Shown in pieces: positions 8,304-15,632 of a stretch of DNA of 64,000 nt. Numbering within the stretch: the first letter of the stretch is position 1; each line of letters opens with the position of its first letter. Source of the DNA: Bacillus sp. Marseille-Q3570 (lineage in GTDB: Bacteria > Bacillota > Bacilli > Bacillales > Fictibacillaceae). The DNA lies in NCBI RefSeq assembly GCF_946151055.1, contig NZ_CAMGYZ010000005.1, positions 330,250 to 394,249 on the forward strand, given 5' to 3'. Under the pieces are notes generated by a model. That model saw only the letters and a list, made by a program, of their open reading frames with translations. It was not told where the DNA came from and did not search any database. A program made the translations under genes and the position numbers.

Positions 8304-9500
8304 ATGCAAGATATATTATTCAATATACTTAAAGCGATGGGTTGGTTTTTTCTCAATCCTCTTTTTTACGTCATATTATTATTGATTGGATTCCATGCTG
8401 TCACTCGTGTGAAGCGGGAGCGAAGTGACTTCCGCGTCAGGGTATATGACACGATGGATGACTTTGTGAACGGAATCGTACCTGGACTCGTGATCGGTTT
8501 GATTATCTCAGTACTGAGCGTGTTCGCCGGGTTGTATCTGTCATTCGGTGTGATCGCCGTCATGTCTGTTTTTTACATCGTGCTCGGTTTGACGTTGCGT
8601 AAAAACTACTTCAACCCGGTGTTTGCCGGTACGTTGACCTATTTAGCAGCTTCTTACATGCCGCCGGTTGAAACAGGAGTCCGGATCGTGGACGGATGGC
8701 TCGTCGATCTGCAGGACGCGTCCCTTGGTATGATCGCACTTTTGGTTGCCGCATTGCTTGTCGCCGAAGGCATACTGATCATATCGATCGGTGGGAAAAA
8801 CACGTCGCCGATCCTTTTGCGTGGTAAAAGAGGCAAAGGAATCGGTGCCCACGTTATCAGCCGAATCTGGTTTGTCCCTTTGTTCGTCCTCGTACCCGGA
8901 TCGGTCGTGGCGACGTCAGACTGGTTCCCGTTGCTTCAGATCGGTGAGGCAAGTGTCGGGTTTGCACTTGTGCCGTTTGCGATCGGCTTCCACCACGTCG
9001 TATCACAGTCAATGCCAGAACCAGTCGTGAAAAATATCGGCAGCCGTTTCTTTTTGCTCGGTCTTATCTTGCTTGTTGGAGCGGTACTGTTGATCACCTT
9101 CGATCTGGAAATGCTCAGCATCGTCATCGTCGGGCTGGCAGTTATCGGGCGTAACGCTCTGATTCTGTACTACCGAAAGCTGGAGATCAAGCGTGCACCA
9201 TACTTCAGTGCGATGAATGAGGGTTTACGGGTCCTCGGAATCATCCCTGGCTCACCGGCATCGAAAATGAATGTCTCGATCGGGGAGCGAATCATCAAAG
9301 TGAACGGAAGAAAGATGGAGCGGGTCGAAGACTTTTATGGGGCGGTGCAGAGCAGTGCGTCCTTCGTAAAACTGGAGGTTCTGAACTTCAATGGTGAAGT
9401 CCGCTTCGTCCAGCGCTCTCTTTATGAAAATGAACACCACGAACTAGGTTTGTTGTTCGCCCAGCCTGAAAATGCAAAACGCAGGAAAGTAGTTGGCTGA
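8304..9500 (+). CDS. minJ: Cell division topological determinant MinJ
   Basis: MinJ links the pole-marking protein DivIVA to MinD and so helps keep division at midcell. The 398 residues match the B. subtilis protein (397). Several hydrophobic segments fill the first 290 residues, then a cytosolic PDZ domain occupies about 300–385 (GIIPGSPASKMNVSIGERI is the PDZ core). The gene follows ctpB as in B. subtilis. A GGGGG ribosome binding site precedes the ATG. The next B. subtilis neighbour, csbA, is displaced to 15137 here by accessory DNA. Confidence 0.9.
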   Translation: MQDILFNILKAMGWFFLNPLFYVILLLIGFHAVTRVKRERSDFRVRVYDTMDDFVNGIVPGLVIGLIISVLSVFAGLYLSFGVIAVMSVFYIVLGLTLRKNYFNPVFAGTLTYLAASYMPPVETGVRIVDGWLVDLQDASLGMIALLVAALLVAEGILIISIGGKNTSPILLRGKRGKGIGAHVISRIWFVPLFVLVPGSVVATSDWFPLLQIGEASVGFALVPFAIGFHHVVSQSMPEPVVKNIGSRFFLLGLILLVGAVLLITFDLEMLSIVIVGLAVIGRNALILYYRKLEIKRAPYFSAMNEGLRVLGIIPGSPASKMNVSIGERIIKVNGRKMERVEDFYGAVQSSASFVKLEVLNFNGEVRFVQRSLYENEHHELGLLFAQPENAKRRKVVG

Positions 9501-9530
9501 GGTTGAGTAGAATTGAATACCAACATAATG

Positions 9531-9557
9531 GCGTCTCCAATTAAGGGGGCGCTTTTA
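9531..9557 (+). terminator. Terminator after minJ
   Basis: GCGTCTCC (9531–9538) pairs with GGGGGCGC (9545–9552), with two G·T pairs, followed by TTTT. Confidence 0.75.
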
Positions 9558-9648
9558 CATTTCAAGAAAGTATTATCTACTTTCTTCAATATAGGCACAA
9601 CTAAAGCTCAGCATTTGCCAAAGGCTTGGCTTTGCCAAGTTTTCTTTA
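9558..9648 (+). repeat. Family A two-hairpin repeat, copy 4
   Basis: It begins CATTTCAAGAAAGTAT directly after the minJ terminator. The 5' hairpin arms are AAGAAAGTA and TACTTTCTT. The 3' hairpin CTTGGCTTTGCCAAG is followed by TTTTCTTTA. Confidence 0.85.
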
Positions 9649-9663
9649 ACGCATTCATGAGGG

Positions 9664-9692
9664 TTTACAATACAATAAAAAGCAGATATAAT
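9664..9692 (+). promoter_or_regulatory. Sigma-A promoter of the zinc-starvation operon
   Basis: TTTACA (9664–9669), a 17-bp spacer and a perfect TATAAT (9687–9692). The expected start site falls inside the Zur palindrome at 9696–9730. Confidence 0.85.
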
Positions 9693-9695
9693 GGG

Positions 9696-9730
9696 ATAAC
9701 ACAAATCGTAACCGTTACGATTTGTGTTAT
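9696..9730. promoter_or_regulatory. Zur box 1: perfect 35-bp palindrome
   Basis: Two perfect 17-base arms flank one central base. The core AAATCGTAA…TTACGATTT matches the known Bacillus Zur consensus (AAATCGTAATNATTACGATTT) except at the two positions beside the centre. It overlaps the predicted transcription start, so zinc-loaded Zur would block transcription. Confidence 0.85.
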
Positions 9731-9791
9731 TGATTTTTAATAATTTCACATAGGATGACAGTTTCGAGAGAAAAGGCAGCGCTATCGACTC

Positions 9792-9814
9792 TAAATCGTA
9801 ATGATTACTATTAG
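9792..9814. promoter_or_regulatory. Zur box 2
   Basis: TAAATCGTAATGATTACTAT fits the Zur consensus with one clear mismatch (T for G in the right arm). It lies in the leader, 28 bp before the rpsN2 start, and could act as a roadblock or cooperate with box 1. Confidence 0.8.
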
Positions 9815-9841
9815 TGTTTTTTATTGAAAGGAGACTCGAAA

Positions 9842-10111
9842 ATGGCTAAAAAATCTAAAGTTGCAAAAGAAAGAAAAAGACAAGAACTTGTTGAGAAATA
9901 TGCGGAGATTCGAAAAAAGCTGAAGGAAGAAGGGGATTACGAGGCACTAAGAAAGCTGCCCAGGGATTCTTCGCCTACGCGCTTGAACAATAGATGCCAG
10001 GTAACTGGTAGACCTAGAGGATACTTAAGAAAGTTCAAGATGTCTCGAATCGCACTTAGAGAGTTTGCGTACAAAGGTCAAATTCCTGGCGTCAAAAAAT
10101 CAAGCTGGTAA
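9842..10111 (+). CDS. rpsN2: Zinc-independent 30S ribosomal protein S14
   Basis: This is the alternative S14 (C-minus form; YhzA in B. subtilis) made when zinc is scarce. The 89-residue sequence keeps the S14 core ([11 protein letters not shown]) but lacks the zinc-binding CxxC pairs of the short S14 form. The ATG at 9842 follows AAAGGAG at a normal distance; the longer frame from 9824 covers the ribosome binding site. Two Zur boxes and a strong promoter lie just upstream. It opens an operon that also contains rpmE2, the matching zinc-independent L31. Confidence 0.95.
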   Translation: MAKKSKVAKERKRQELVEKYAEIRKKLKEEGDYEALRKLPRDSSPTRLNNRCQVTGRPRGYLRKFKMSRIALREFAYKGQIPGVKKSSW

Positions 10112-10133
10112 AACCACTAAAGGAGAGCCTTAG

Positions 10134-11303
10134 ATGAAAGAGTGGTTGATTATCGGTGGAGGTATACATGGTTGTACGATAGCTACGTTTTTACTGAAAA
10201 ACAGGAATGTAGAGGTTGATCAACTTCAGATCATTGATCCATCACCAGTACCGATGCATAGGTGGAAACAGCTTACCTCGAGGATCGGTATGCACTACCT
10301 TCGATCTCCAGTTGTCCATCATGTTGATACGCATCCATCCAGCCTTGAACAATACGCAAAAAAGACCAACTTCAACGATGCGTTTTATGGATACTATCAG
10401 AAACCCAATCTAGACTTGTTCAACCATCATTGTCACCACGTGTTTGACGAAGTTCAATTGCGTAACGCGTGGACGACGCCTTATGTGAATGGATTGGATT
10501 ATCAGAATGATCATTGGAGGGTCCGGACTACTGATGGTGAATCTCTTTACTCAAAGAGAGTCGTTTTGGCTATGGGTGTGAATGATCAGCCTTTGTATCC
10601 AGAATGGGCCGAAGAATTAAATAAACGTCATCCTAAAAAGGTCTTCCATATTTTTGACAACCAACTCCCTTCTATGGAAAGTGAAACATTGCCAGTGATT
10701 ATAATCGGTGGTGGAATCACTGCTGCTCACCTGGTAAATAAATTATGTGGATATGGAAACTTTCAGGTTATACAGGTTAAACGGCATCCATGTCGCGTTC
10801 ATGAATTCGATAGCGATCCGGGTTGGATGGGACCAAAAAACATGCGGAAATTTCATAGGATAGAAGATTTTGAAGAACGTAGACAGATCATTACACAAGC
10901 CCGGCATAAAGGCTCGATCACACAGCAACTCTTTCATAAGCAAAAACATTTAGAACGGAAAGGTCATTTAAAAACAATTATAGGAGAAGTGATGAAGTGT
11001 TCACTAGATGAATGTTCCCGGCTCCAATTACAGTTGGAAAATGGAGATCGTCTGGAAGCATCCCGTATCATTCTTGCAACGGGGGTAGAAGGTTCCCTGC
11101 CCGGTAAAGAGTGGTTAGATGAAACCATCGAAAAACATGGACTCAAATGTTCAAATTGCGGGTTCCCGATCGTGTCTCCAGAACTTGAATGGGGCAAGGG
11201 ATTACATGTTGCAGGAGCTTTAGCGGAACTTGAAATAGGTCCAGTATCAAGAAACATTTCCGGAGCCAGGAGAATTGCTGAAAGACTAGCAGCTCTTCAT
11301 TAA
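10134..11303 (+). CDS. FAD/NAD(P)-binding oxidoreductase in the Zur operon
   Basis: A 389-residue two-Rossmann flavoprotein. The N-terminal FAD loop reads IIGGGIHGCTIA, a second nucleotide loop VIIIGGGITAAHL lies near residue 185, and ATG-type motifs (LAMGVND, LATGVEG) follow each domain. It resembles class B flavoprotein monooxygenases of the lysine/ornithine hydroxylase type and related proteins. The substrate is unknown. It lies between rpsN2 and rpmE2, with short gaps and good ribosome binding sites, so it should be expressed under zinc limitation. A role in making or handling a metal ligand is only an inference. A C-terminal CSNCG motif might bind metal or form a disulfide. Confidence 0.7.
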   Translation: MKEWLIIGGGIHGCTIATFLLKNRNVEVDQLQIIDPSPVPMHRWKQLTSRIGMHYLRSPVVHHVDTHPSSLEQYAKKTNFNDAFYGYYQKPNLDLFNHHCHHVFDEVQLRNAWTTPYVNGLDYQNDHWRVRTTDGESLYSKRVVLAMGVNDQPLYPEWAEELNKRHPKKVFHIFDNQLPSMESETLPVIIIGGGITAAHLVNKLCGYGNFQVIQVKRHPCRVHEFDSDPGWMGPKNMRKFHRIEDFEERRQIITQARHKGSITQQLFHKQKHLERKGHLKTIIGEVMKCSLDECSRLQLQLENGDRLEASRIILATGVEGSLPGKEWLDETIEKHGLKCSNCGFPIVSPELEWGKGLHVAGALAELEIGPVSRNISGARRIAERLAALH

Positions 11304-11338
11304 AGGGTGAAAAATCATAAAGATAAGGAGAGGTACAA

Positions 11339-11593
11339 GTGAAAAAAGAAATACATCCAGAATATCGACGAGTGGTTTTTATGGATACGAACAGTGGTTT
11401 TAAATTTCTGAGCGGTTCCACAATGGATTCACCTGAAACAATCGAATGGGAGGATGGGAACACCTATCCTCTGATCAAAGTAGAAGTCAGCTCAGATACG
11501 CATCCATTTTATACAGGAAGACAGAAGTTTTCTGACCGTGGAGGGCGTGCAGAACGGTTCTTGAAAAAATACAATATGAAGACAGGCAATTGA
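11339..11593 (+). CDS. rpmE2: Zinc-independent 50S ribosomal protein L31 type B
   Basis: Type B L31 (YtiA in B. subtilis) replaces zinc-binding L31 during zinc starvation and lets the cell reuse ribosomal zinc. The 84 residues carry the type B signature [14 protein letters not shown] and no cysteine, so no zinc site. The GTG start follows AAGGAGAGGT. It shares the Zur-controlled operon with rpsN2. The last codon and the TGA stop overlap the end of the TnpB element: without the insertion the gene would end GGC AAA TAA, so the present …TGN tail was probably …TGK. Confidence 0.95.
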   Translation: MKKEIHPEYRRVVFMDTNSGFKFLSGSTMDSPETIEWEDGNTYPLIKVEVSSDTHPFYTGRQKFSDRGGRAERFLKKYNMKTGN

Positions 11594-11700
11594 ACTACCC
11601 GCCACTTAGCCCTCTTGCGAGTGGCTTGAAGTGGGGGATTCCTAAGAACACCAGCGTACCCGCCGGTTATGGATTAGGCGATCCCCGCAGTTCCTGCGGT
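11594..11700 (-). ncRNA. Predicted guide RNA (omega RNA) region at the right end
   Basis: In studied elements the guide RNA overlaps the tnpB 3' end and the right end, and its guide is the flanking DNA. Here this region holds the nested hairpins CCGCAG…CTGCGG (11683–11698) and GCCACT…AGTGGC (11602–11624). The predicted guide would read TTGCCTGTCTTCATAT, from the rpmE2 3' end. The 5' boundary is not defined. Confidence 0.5.
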
Positions 11701-12792
11701 TAATCGTAATGCTTCCTTACGAAGATTCCTACTTGCGTTAAGATCTCGATCATGATGTGTCGTGCATTTTGGGCAGTCCCATTCACGTAATGCAAGATTC
11801 TTAACGTCTTTATGACGGTAGCCACAATGGGAACAAAGTTGACTGGAAGGAAACGTTTTGGATACCACCACGATCTGTTTGCCGTACCACTTTGCTTTGT
11901 ATTCAAGCATAGAACGGAAGGTTGACCAACTCACTTCACTTATGGCTTTGGCGAGGTTGTGGTTCTTAAGCATATGGGATACCTGCAAATCTTCCATACC
12001 AATAAGGTCGTGGTTTTTGACAATATGGGTAGAGATTTTATGCAAGTAATCGTTTCGCGCATTTGCAATTTTCTCGTGCATTCGGGCAATTTTAATCCGT
12101 TGCTTATGCCAATTCGAAGAGCCTTTCTGACGTCTGGACAGGACTTGCTGTGCTTTCACCAGTTTCTTTTCTAAGGTTCGAAAAAACGCAGGGTTCCCAT
12201 ACACCGTTCCGTCTGACAATATGGCAAAGTCCTTTAGTCCGACATCAATCCCCACTGACGAGTGGGTTTTAGGCCTATCGCCTACTTCTGTTTCAACCAA
12301 AATGGACACATAATAGTTCCCACTTGGGTTTCGTCTGATGGTGGCATTGAGGATCCGTCCTTCAACCTCACGACTCTTGGCCAATTTGACGAGTCCCAGT
12401 TTGGGCAATTTGATTTTGTTTCCAACAATCGCAATATTTCCGTTTGTATATTTGGTGGTATAGGATTGGACCTTATTCTTTTTAGACTTGAATCGTGGGG
12501 GGTTGTTTTGTTTCTTGAAGAATCGTGAAAAGGAATCGGCAAGGTTCCTCAATGAAGATTGAAGGGCAACACTGTCTACGTCGTTCAGCCATCGTAATTC
12601 CTTTTTCAGTTGCGTTAATTGCTTCGAACAAGTCGTATAGGTCAATCCTTTCCCTTTTTCCTGGTAGGTGGTATTCCATCGTGCCAAAAAGTGATTGAAT
12701 ACAAAACGACTGCATCCGATTGTCTTCGCGATTCGAATTTCTTGTTCTTTGGTTGGATAGAGTCGAAATTTATAGGCTCTATGAACCAACAT
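11674..12792 (-). CDS. tnpB: RNA-guided transposon endonuclease TnpB
   Basis: TnpB is the RuvC-type nuclease of IS200/IS605 elements; known members are guided by an RNA from the element's right end. The 372-residue protein is intact. RuvC acidic residues are Asp183 (GIDVGLK), Glu267 (GMEDL) and Asp350 (DRDLNAS). The zinc finger cysteines are 320, 323, 340 and 343. The start [13 protein letters not shown] is the usual TnpB N-terminus; a longer frame to 12960 runs into the left-end palindrome and is rejected. All catalytic residues are present, so it may be active. No TnpA lies nearby, so movement would need a transposase in trans. Confidence 0.93.
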   Translation of the reverse strand: MLVHRAYKFRLYPTKEQEIRIAKTIGCSRFVFNHFLARWNTTYQEKGKGLTYTTCSKQLTQLKKELRWLNDVDSVALQSSLRNLADSFSRFFKKQNNPPRFKSKKNKVQSYTTKYTNGNIAIVGNKIKLPKLGLVKLAKSREVEGRILNATIRRNPSGNYYVSILVETEVGDRPKTHSSVGIDVGLKDFAILSDGTVYGNPAFFRTLEKKLVKAQQVLSRRQKGSSNWHKQRIKIARMHEKIANARNDYLHKISTHIVKNHDLIGMEDLQVSHMLKNHNLAKAISEVSWSTFRSMLEYKAKWYGKQIVVVSKTFPSSQLCSHCGYRHKDVKNLALREWDCPKCTTHHDRDLNASRNLRKEALRLTAGTAGIA

Positions 12793-13042
12793 GGATTCCA
12801 CCTCCCAAAACCAAACGTTTGTTCTTATTATATCATAAGATTTCATTTTAGACATGAAAAAAGGAACGATTTCAATAAAATGAGACAAATCAAGAGTCGG
12901 ACAATTGAGATGGTAAGATCCATCCCTTGTCCGAAAGCGATTCATCCCCACCCTAATCATTGGGCTATGCCCTTCCCATTCCTTGAGGGTGGGGTCTACT
13001 CGCCTCCTTGATAAAAATCATCACACATAAGGAGAGATCTAG

Positions 13043-13423
13043 ATGAACGATTATTTGTCTGAAATGTTGGCGAGGGAAATCATTGAGGCTCTCCCCGATC
13101 ATAAGCGGGATCTATATAAATTCATAGTTGCTCTGGAAGATTCTTTAGCTGAGCAATCTGATACAACTGATCAGTTTTTGGATCTACTAAAAAAGCATTC
13201 TCCCCTTCACCAGGCAGCAACATATTTCAAACGTTCTGTGAGAGAAACCAATAGATTAATGAAAGAGACCGAAAAGGAGATCGATGCAGAGCTGGCGTTG
13301 AAGCTGCAACTGATCAATTGGGTAGACTGCAGTGACTTGATGAGAAGAAGAAAGAATGACGATAAAAAATCAGCTTATTTGCTGTACATGGATACGCAAA
13401 AGATCCAATATAAAAATGAATGA
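13043..13423 (+). CDS. Unknown 126-residue protein, last gene of the Zur operon
   Basis: I do not recognise a family. The protein is mostly predicted helix, highly charged, with no membrane segment or signal. The middle (ATYFKRSVRETNRLMKETE) could be a DNA-binding or coiled-coil helix. AAGGAGA precedes the ATG and a strong terminator follows at 13429. If the TnpB element is removed, it starts a few tens of bases after rpmE2. I infer it was the fourth gene of the zinc-starvation operon and is now separated from its promoter by the element. Confidence 0.6.
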   Translation: MNDYLSEMLAREIIEALPDHKRDLYKFIVALEDSLAEQSDTTDQFLDLLKKHSPLHQAATYFKRSVRETNRLMKETEKEIDAELALKLQLINWVDCSDLMRRRKNDDKKSAYLLYMDTQKIQYKNE

Positions 13424-13428
13424 TGTTG

Positions 13429-13455
13429 AAAACCGTCCAGTAGGGCGGTTTTTCC
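13429..13455 (+). terminator. Terminator of the Zur operon
   Basis: AAAACCGTCC (13429–13438) pairs with GGGCGGTTTT (13443–13452), followed by more T. Confidence 0.9.
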
Positions 13456-13562
13456 TTTTTAGAATGAATTTTGGAGCTGGATTAGGCAGTTTTGATTGAA
13501 TTGGACTATGCAGAGCAGCGGAACCATATCGGGGAAAGGTCTAAGAAAGTACCTGATGTGAG

Positions 13563-13646
13563 ATATCGGTGCAAACTCTGGATTTATCGATGCAAATTTT
13601 AAAAATATCGGTGCAAACACGAAATATATCGGTGATTTCTAAAATG
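13563..13646. repeat. 21-bp tandem array, locus 1 (ATATCGGTGCAAAC units)
   Basis: Four units start at exact 21-bp steps: 13563, 13584, 13605 and 13626. Unit 1 begins ATATCGGTGCAAACTCTGG. The array touches the 3' end of the convergent NERD gene. The same family recurs at 39835–39960. Confidence 0.8.
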
Positions 13647-14445
13647 TTATCTTGTACCGTCTCCCTTTTGCGTCATTACAGATATGTGAACAGTTCGAAC
13701 AAATCCAGCGGCCGTGATTTCGTTCCATCGTCATTGTTTTACATTCCGCGCAATAGACGCCTGTCAGCAATTCTACTGGCTCTATCTTGAACTGCTTCAT
13801 TACATCTGGATCCTGCGGAGTATGCTTTTTCACTAAAAGTTTGGAGAGCTTCCTGAGTTGTTTTTTACTGTACACCTCTCTTGGGAAGGTTTTTCTGAGT
13901 GCTTCGATCTTAAAAGGGAGATTTGCGCTTAGGGTCAATTTTTCAGGAGTATATTCTGAAACTTCGACGATAGTGGATGATCGGCTGATGACGACGATGT
14001 GATCGATCGGGAGAGAGGGGAGATTGTTGATCTTCAGCCATTCGGCCAATTTTCTAGATAGCCATTGCAGCTGCAGAAATGGGTCTGGCAAACCTTCTTC
14101 CGTTCCATCCCTTGTACGGACCATCTGGTTGAATTCGTCGAATCGGATCTTCCCTGCGATATTTTTCACCTCGACAATCAGCATGAAATAAGGGGTGACG
14201 ATCAACGTATCGATTTGAAAATAGTAACGTGTGTCGAAGAGTCGAAGGTCGTGGAAAATGTAGTAGTCTTTTTCGGGGAGGTACTCTAAATGATAATCCA
14301 GTGCCTGTTCACCTCGGTAACCTGCTTTACACATAGCCAGCTCTTTTTCGATCAGCGGGTATTGCGGATGTAGGTAGGAGAGCCGTCGTAATTGGGCTTC
14401 TAACTTATCGATCTTTCTCGGCTCTGTTCGTTCCTTCATGATCAT
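13639..14445 (-). CDS. NERD domain protein with C-terminal zinc ribbon
   Basis: NERD domains are nuclease-related folds of unproven role, frequent in bacilli. The 268-residue protein shows a coiled N-terminus, then the NERD core at about 40–160 with restriction-nuclease-like motifs (GYRGEQALDYHL, FQIDTLIVT, LIVEVKN). The pattern D…EVK resembles the PD-(D/E)xK active site. The C-terminus has two CxxC pairs (YCAECK and ICSNCS) typical of a zinc ribbon. AAAAGGAG lies 8 bases before the ATG. It is a single gene running against its neighbours; substrate unknown. Confidence 0.85.
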   Translation of the reverse strand: MIMKERTEPRKIDKLEAQLRRLSYLHPQYPLIEKELAMCKAGYRGEQALDYHLEYLPEKDYYIFHDLRLFDTRYYFQIDTLIVTPYFMLIVEVKNIAGKIRFDEFNQMVRTRDGTEEGLPDPFLQLQWLSRKLAEWLKINNLPSLPIDHIVVISRSSTIVEVSEYTPEKLTLSANLPFKIEALRKTFPREVYSKKQLRKLSKLLVKKHTPQDPDVMKQFKIEPVELLTGVYCAECKTMTMERNHGRWICSNCSHICNDAKGRRYKITF

Positions 14446-14590
14446 TGCATCAACTCCTTTTATTGATGAAGAATGTTTTCGCTAAAAACGTTCCTCCTCC
14501 TTCTATTAATCTAGTATTTACTTACAAGACTTGAACACTTGTCCAAACCTTTCCCCATCAAAATCATAGATTATAAGAGGAGGTGAAAAA

Positions 14591-15013
14591 ATGGCTAAAC
14601 AAATACAAGATTATAATGTGAGTGCACCTGCTTCAAGTAACGGCGCTTTAAATCGTGCCATCCCCGCATCTCCGTCAACGATTAAACTGGCAGAATTCGG
14701 CCTTTCGATTCCCACCAATACAAATCATGTTGAACTGACTGGATCAGTAGGATGGGAAGCGACTCTAGGTAACCCAATCGTATTAATTAAACTTTTCCGT
14801 GGTTCACAGATCATCTTTACCACAACATCCCAGATCGATATTTCTGTAGAAAACAATCGGACTGTTTCATTCAATGCAGTAGATTTCAACGTACCTGCGG
14901 GCCCACAAGCCTATTCGATAACGATTGAATTGACCAACTCTCTGGGGCTTCTGAACCAGGGGGCTGTAATCGGTCCAGTTACCTATACGGGTATGGCGAT
15001 CGGGAACGCGTAA
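14591..15013 (+). CDS. Exosporium/spore-surface-like beta-sandwich protein
   Basis: The 140-residue protein is rich in Ser, Thr, Asn and beta-branched residues, with alternating strands and no signal peptide, membrane segment or cysteine. Segments such as AEFGLSIPTNT, VELTGSVGWEA and VDFNVPAGPQAY resemble exosporium proteins of the ExsC type in the B. cereus group. If correct, it is made in the mother cell and coats the spore. AGGAGGTG precedes the ATG and a good terminator follows at 15022. It is a single-gene unit. The family call is from memory of motifs and only moderately sure. Confidence 0.5.
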   Translation: MAKQIQDYNVSAPASSNGALNRAIPASPSTIKLAEFGLSIPTNTNHVELTGSVGWEATLGNPIVLIKLFRGSQIIFTTTSQIDISVENNRTVSFNAVDFNVPAGPQAYSITIELTNSLGLLNQGAVIGPVTYTGMAIGNA

Positions 15014-15021
15014 TATATGAC

Positions 15022-15047
15022 AAAAACCGTCCTGATGGGCGGTTTTG
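15022..15047 (+). terminator. Terminator after the exosporium-like gene
   Basis: AAAACCGTCC (15023–15032), loop TGAT, GGGCGGTTTT (15037–15046). The stem is nearly identical to the terminator at 13429. Confidence 0.9.
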
Positions 15048-15136
15048 ATCTGATTAGATTGAATTGCACAGCTCTTAAGGCGTATAATGAATTATATGCC
15101 GAAGTCAGGAGTTTCAAGGAGGCGTCTTATTACATA

Positions 15137-15364
15137 ATGATTGAAATTCTCGGGGCACTTATTTTGCCTATCATACTCATACCATTTCTTGTGCGGGTTA
15201 CGTATAACCGCTGGGTTGCGATCGGCCTCAGCATCGTTATCATGATCTTCGTTTTCATGGAGTTCGAATCTTATTGGACCATCGTGACTGGGGTGATCGG
15301 CACGTTGATCGGCGGATATTTATCATTCCGTGTCGGTAAAAAAGTGGATAAAAAGTGGAGCTAG
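15137..15364 (+). CDS. csbA: CsbA, small sigma-B-type membrane protein
   Basis: CsbA is a membrane protein of about 76 residues, first described as a sigma-B-controlled gene in B. subtilis, where it sits before uvrB; its role is unknown. This 75-residue product has three hydrophobic segments and the family-like stretch RVTYNRWVAIGLS. I start at the ATG at 15137 after AAGGAGG; the longer frame from 15017 begins inside the previous terminator. No sigma-B promoter was confidently seen. Here csbA is separated from uvrB by the 17-kb catabolic island. Confidence 0.75.
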   Translation: MIEILGALILPIILIPFLVRVTYNRWVAIGLSIVIMIFVFMEFESYWTIVTGVIGTLIGGYLSFRVGKKVDKKWS

Positions 15365-15398
15365 CGTCTATTTCATCATGGGATAGACGCTCTTTTTT
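15363..15398 (+). terminator. Terminator after csbA
   Basis: AGCGTCTAT (15364–15372) pairs with ATAGACGCT (15383–15391), followed by CTTTTTT. Confidence 0.9.
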
Positions 15399-15400
15399 GC

Positions 15401-15489
15401 ACTAAAGAAAGAATAAAATACTTAGCTTCAGTATCAGGGGAACTAATACAAAGCCAACGCCAAGATTTTGGTTTGCCAGGTTTTCTTTG
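15401..15489 (+). repeat. Family A two-hairpin repeat, copy 5 (diverged)
   Basis: It begins ACTAAAGAAAGAATAAAATACTT directly after the csbA terminator, keeps GGGGAACTAA and ends GCCAGGTTTTCTTTG. The 5' hairpin is decayed. Confidence 0.65.
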
Positions 15490-15514
15490 TCGAATAAACA
15501 TCTCCCTGCAAAAA

Positions 15515-15545
15515 TTAATCAGATTTTTCGAAAAAATCTGATTAA
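15515..15545. promoter_or_regulatory. 14-bp-arm palindrome before the catabolic island
   Basis: TTAATCAGATTTTT (15515–15528) and its exact complement (15532–15545) flank three bases. There is no T run outside the stem, so an operator is as likely as a terminator. Confidence 0.5.
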
Positions 15546-15569
15546 ATTTCATAATGTGAAATAACTCGA

Positions 15570-15605
15570 TTGTTCGATATTGTCATTCCCTTTATAGTAA
15601 TGACA
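15570..15605 (+). promoter_or_regulatory. Candidate promoter and operator of the monooxygenase genes
   Basis: TTGTTC (15570–15575), 17 bp, TATAGT (15593–15598). An inverted repeat TGTCATT-N11-AATGACA (15581–15605) covers the -10 box, where a repressor such as the IclR-type protein at 17743 could bind. The protein assignment is inference. Confidence 0.5.
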
Positions 15606-15632
15606 GATTTTACTTTTTATGGAGGTGACTGA

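Larger units (their letters stand above)
11590..13010 (-). mobile_element. IS200/IS605-type element carrying only tnpB
   Basis: The element lies on the minus strand. Its left end (near 13010) holds a palindrome, CCCCACCCT (12947–12955) with AGGGTGGGG (12987–12995). Its right end (11594–11650) holds nested arms such as CCACTT…AAGTGG, typical of this IS group. There is no tnpA and no target duplication. Joining 11589 to 13011 restores an in-frame rpmE2 stop (GGC AAA TAA) and a normal spacer to the gene at 13043, which supports these ends. The flank next to the left end reads TTTTTAT on the element strand. Confidence 0.85.

Noticed and set aside
8643..9127. Antisense frames inside minJ and similar shadows in other genes
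   Set aside because: They overlap well-supported genes on the other strand and show no family features or start signals.
9513..9740. 75-residue frame after minJ
   Set aside because: It translates the minJ terminator, family A copy 4 and the Zur palindrome.
12793..12960. Extended start of TnpB
   Set aside because: The extension translates the left-end palindrome region of the element; [13 protein letters not shown] is the normal TnpB N-terminus.
14545..14573. Sigma-K promoter before the exosporium-like gene
   Set aside because: AC-N16-CATAGATTA fits sigma-K, but transcription would start at or inside the ribosome binding site, so the match is probably chance.
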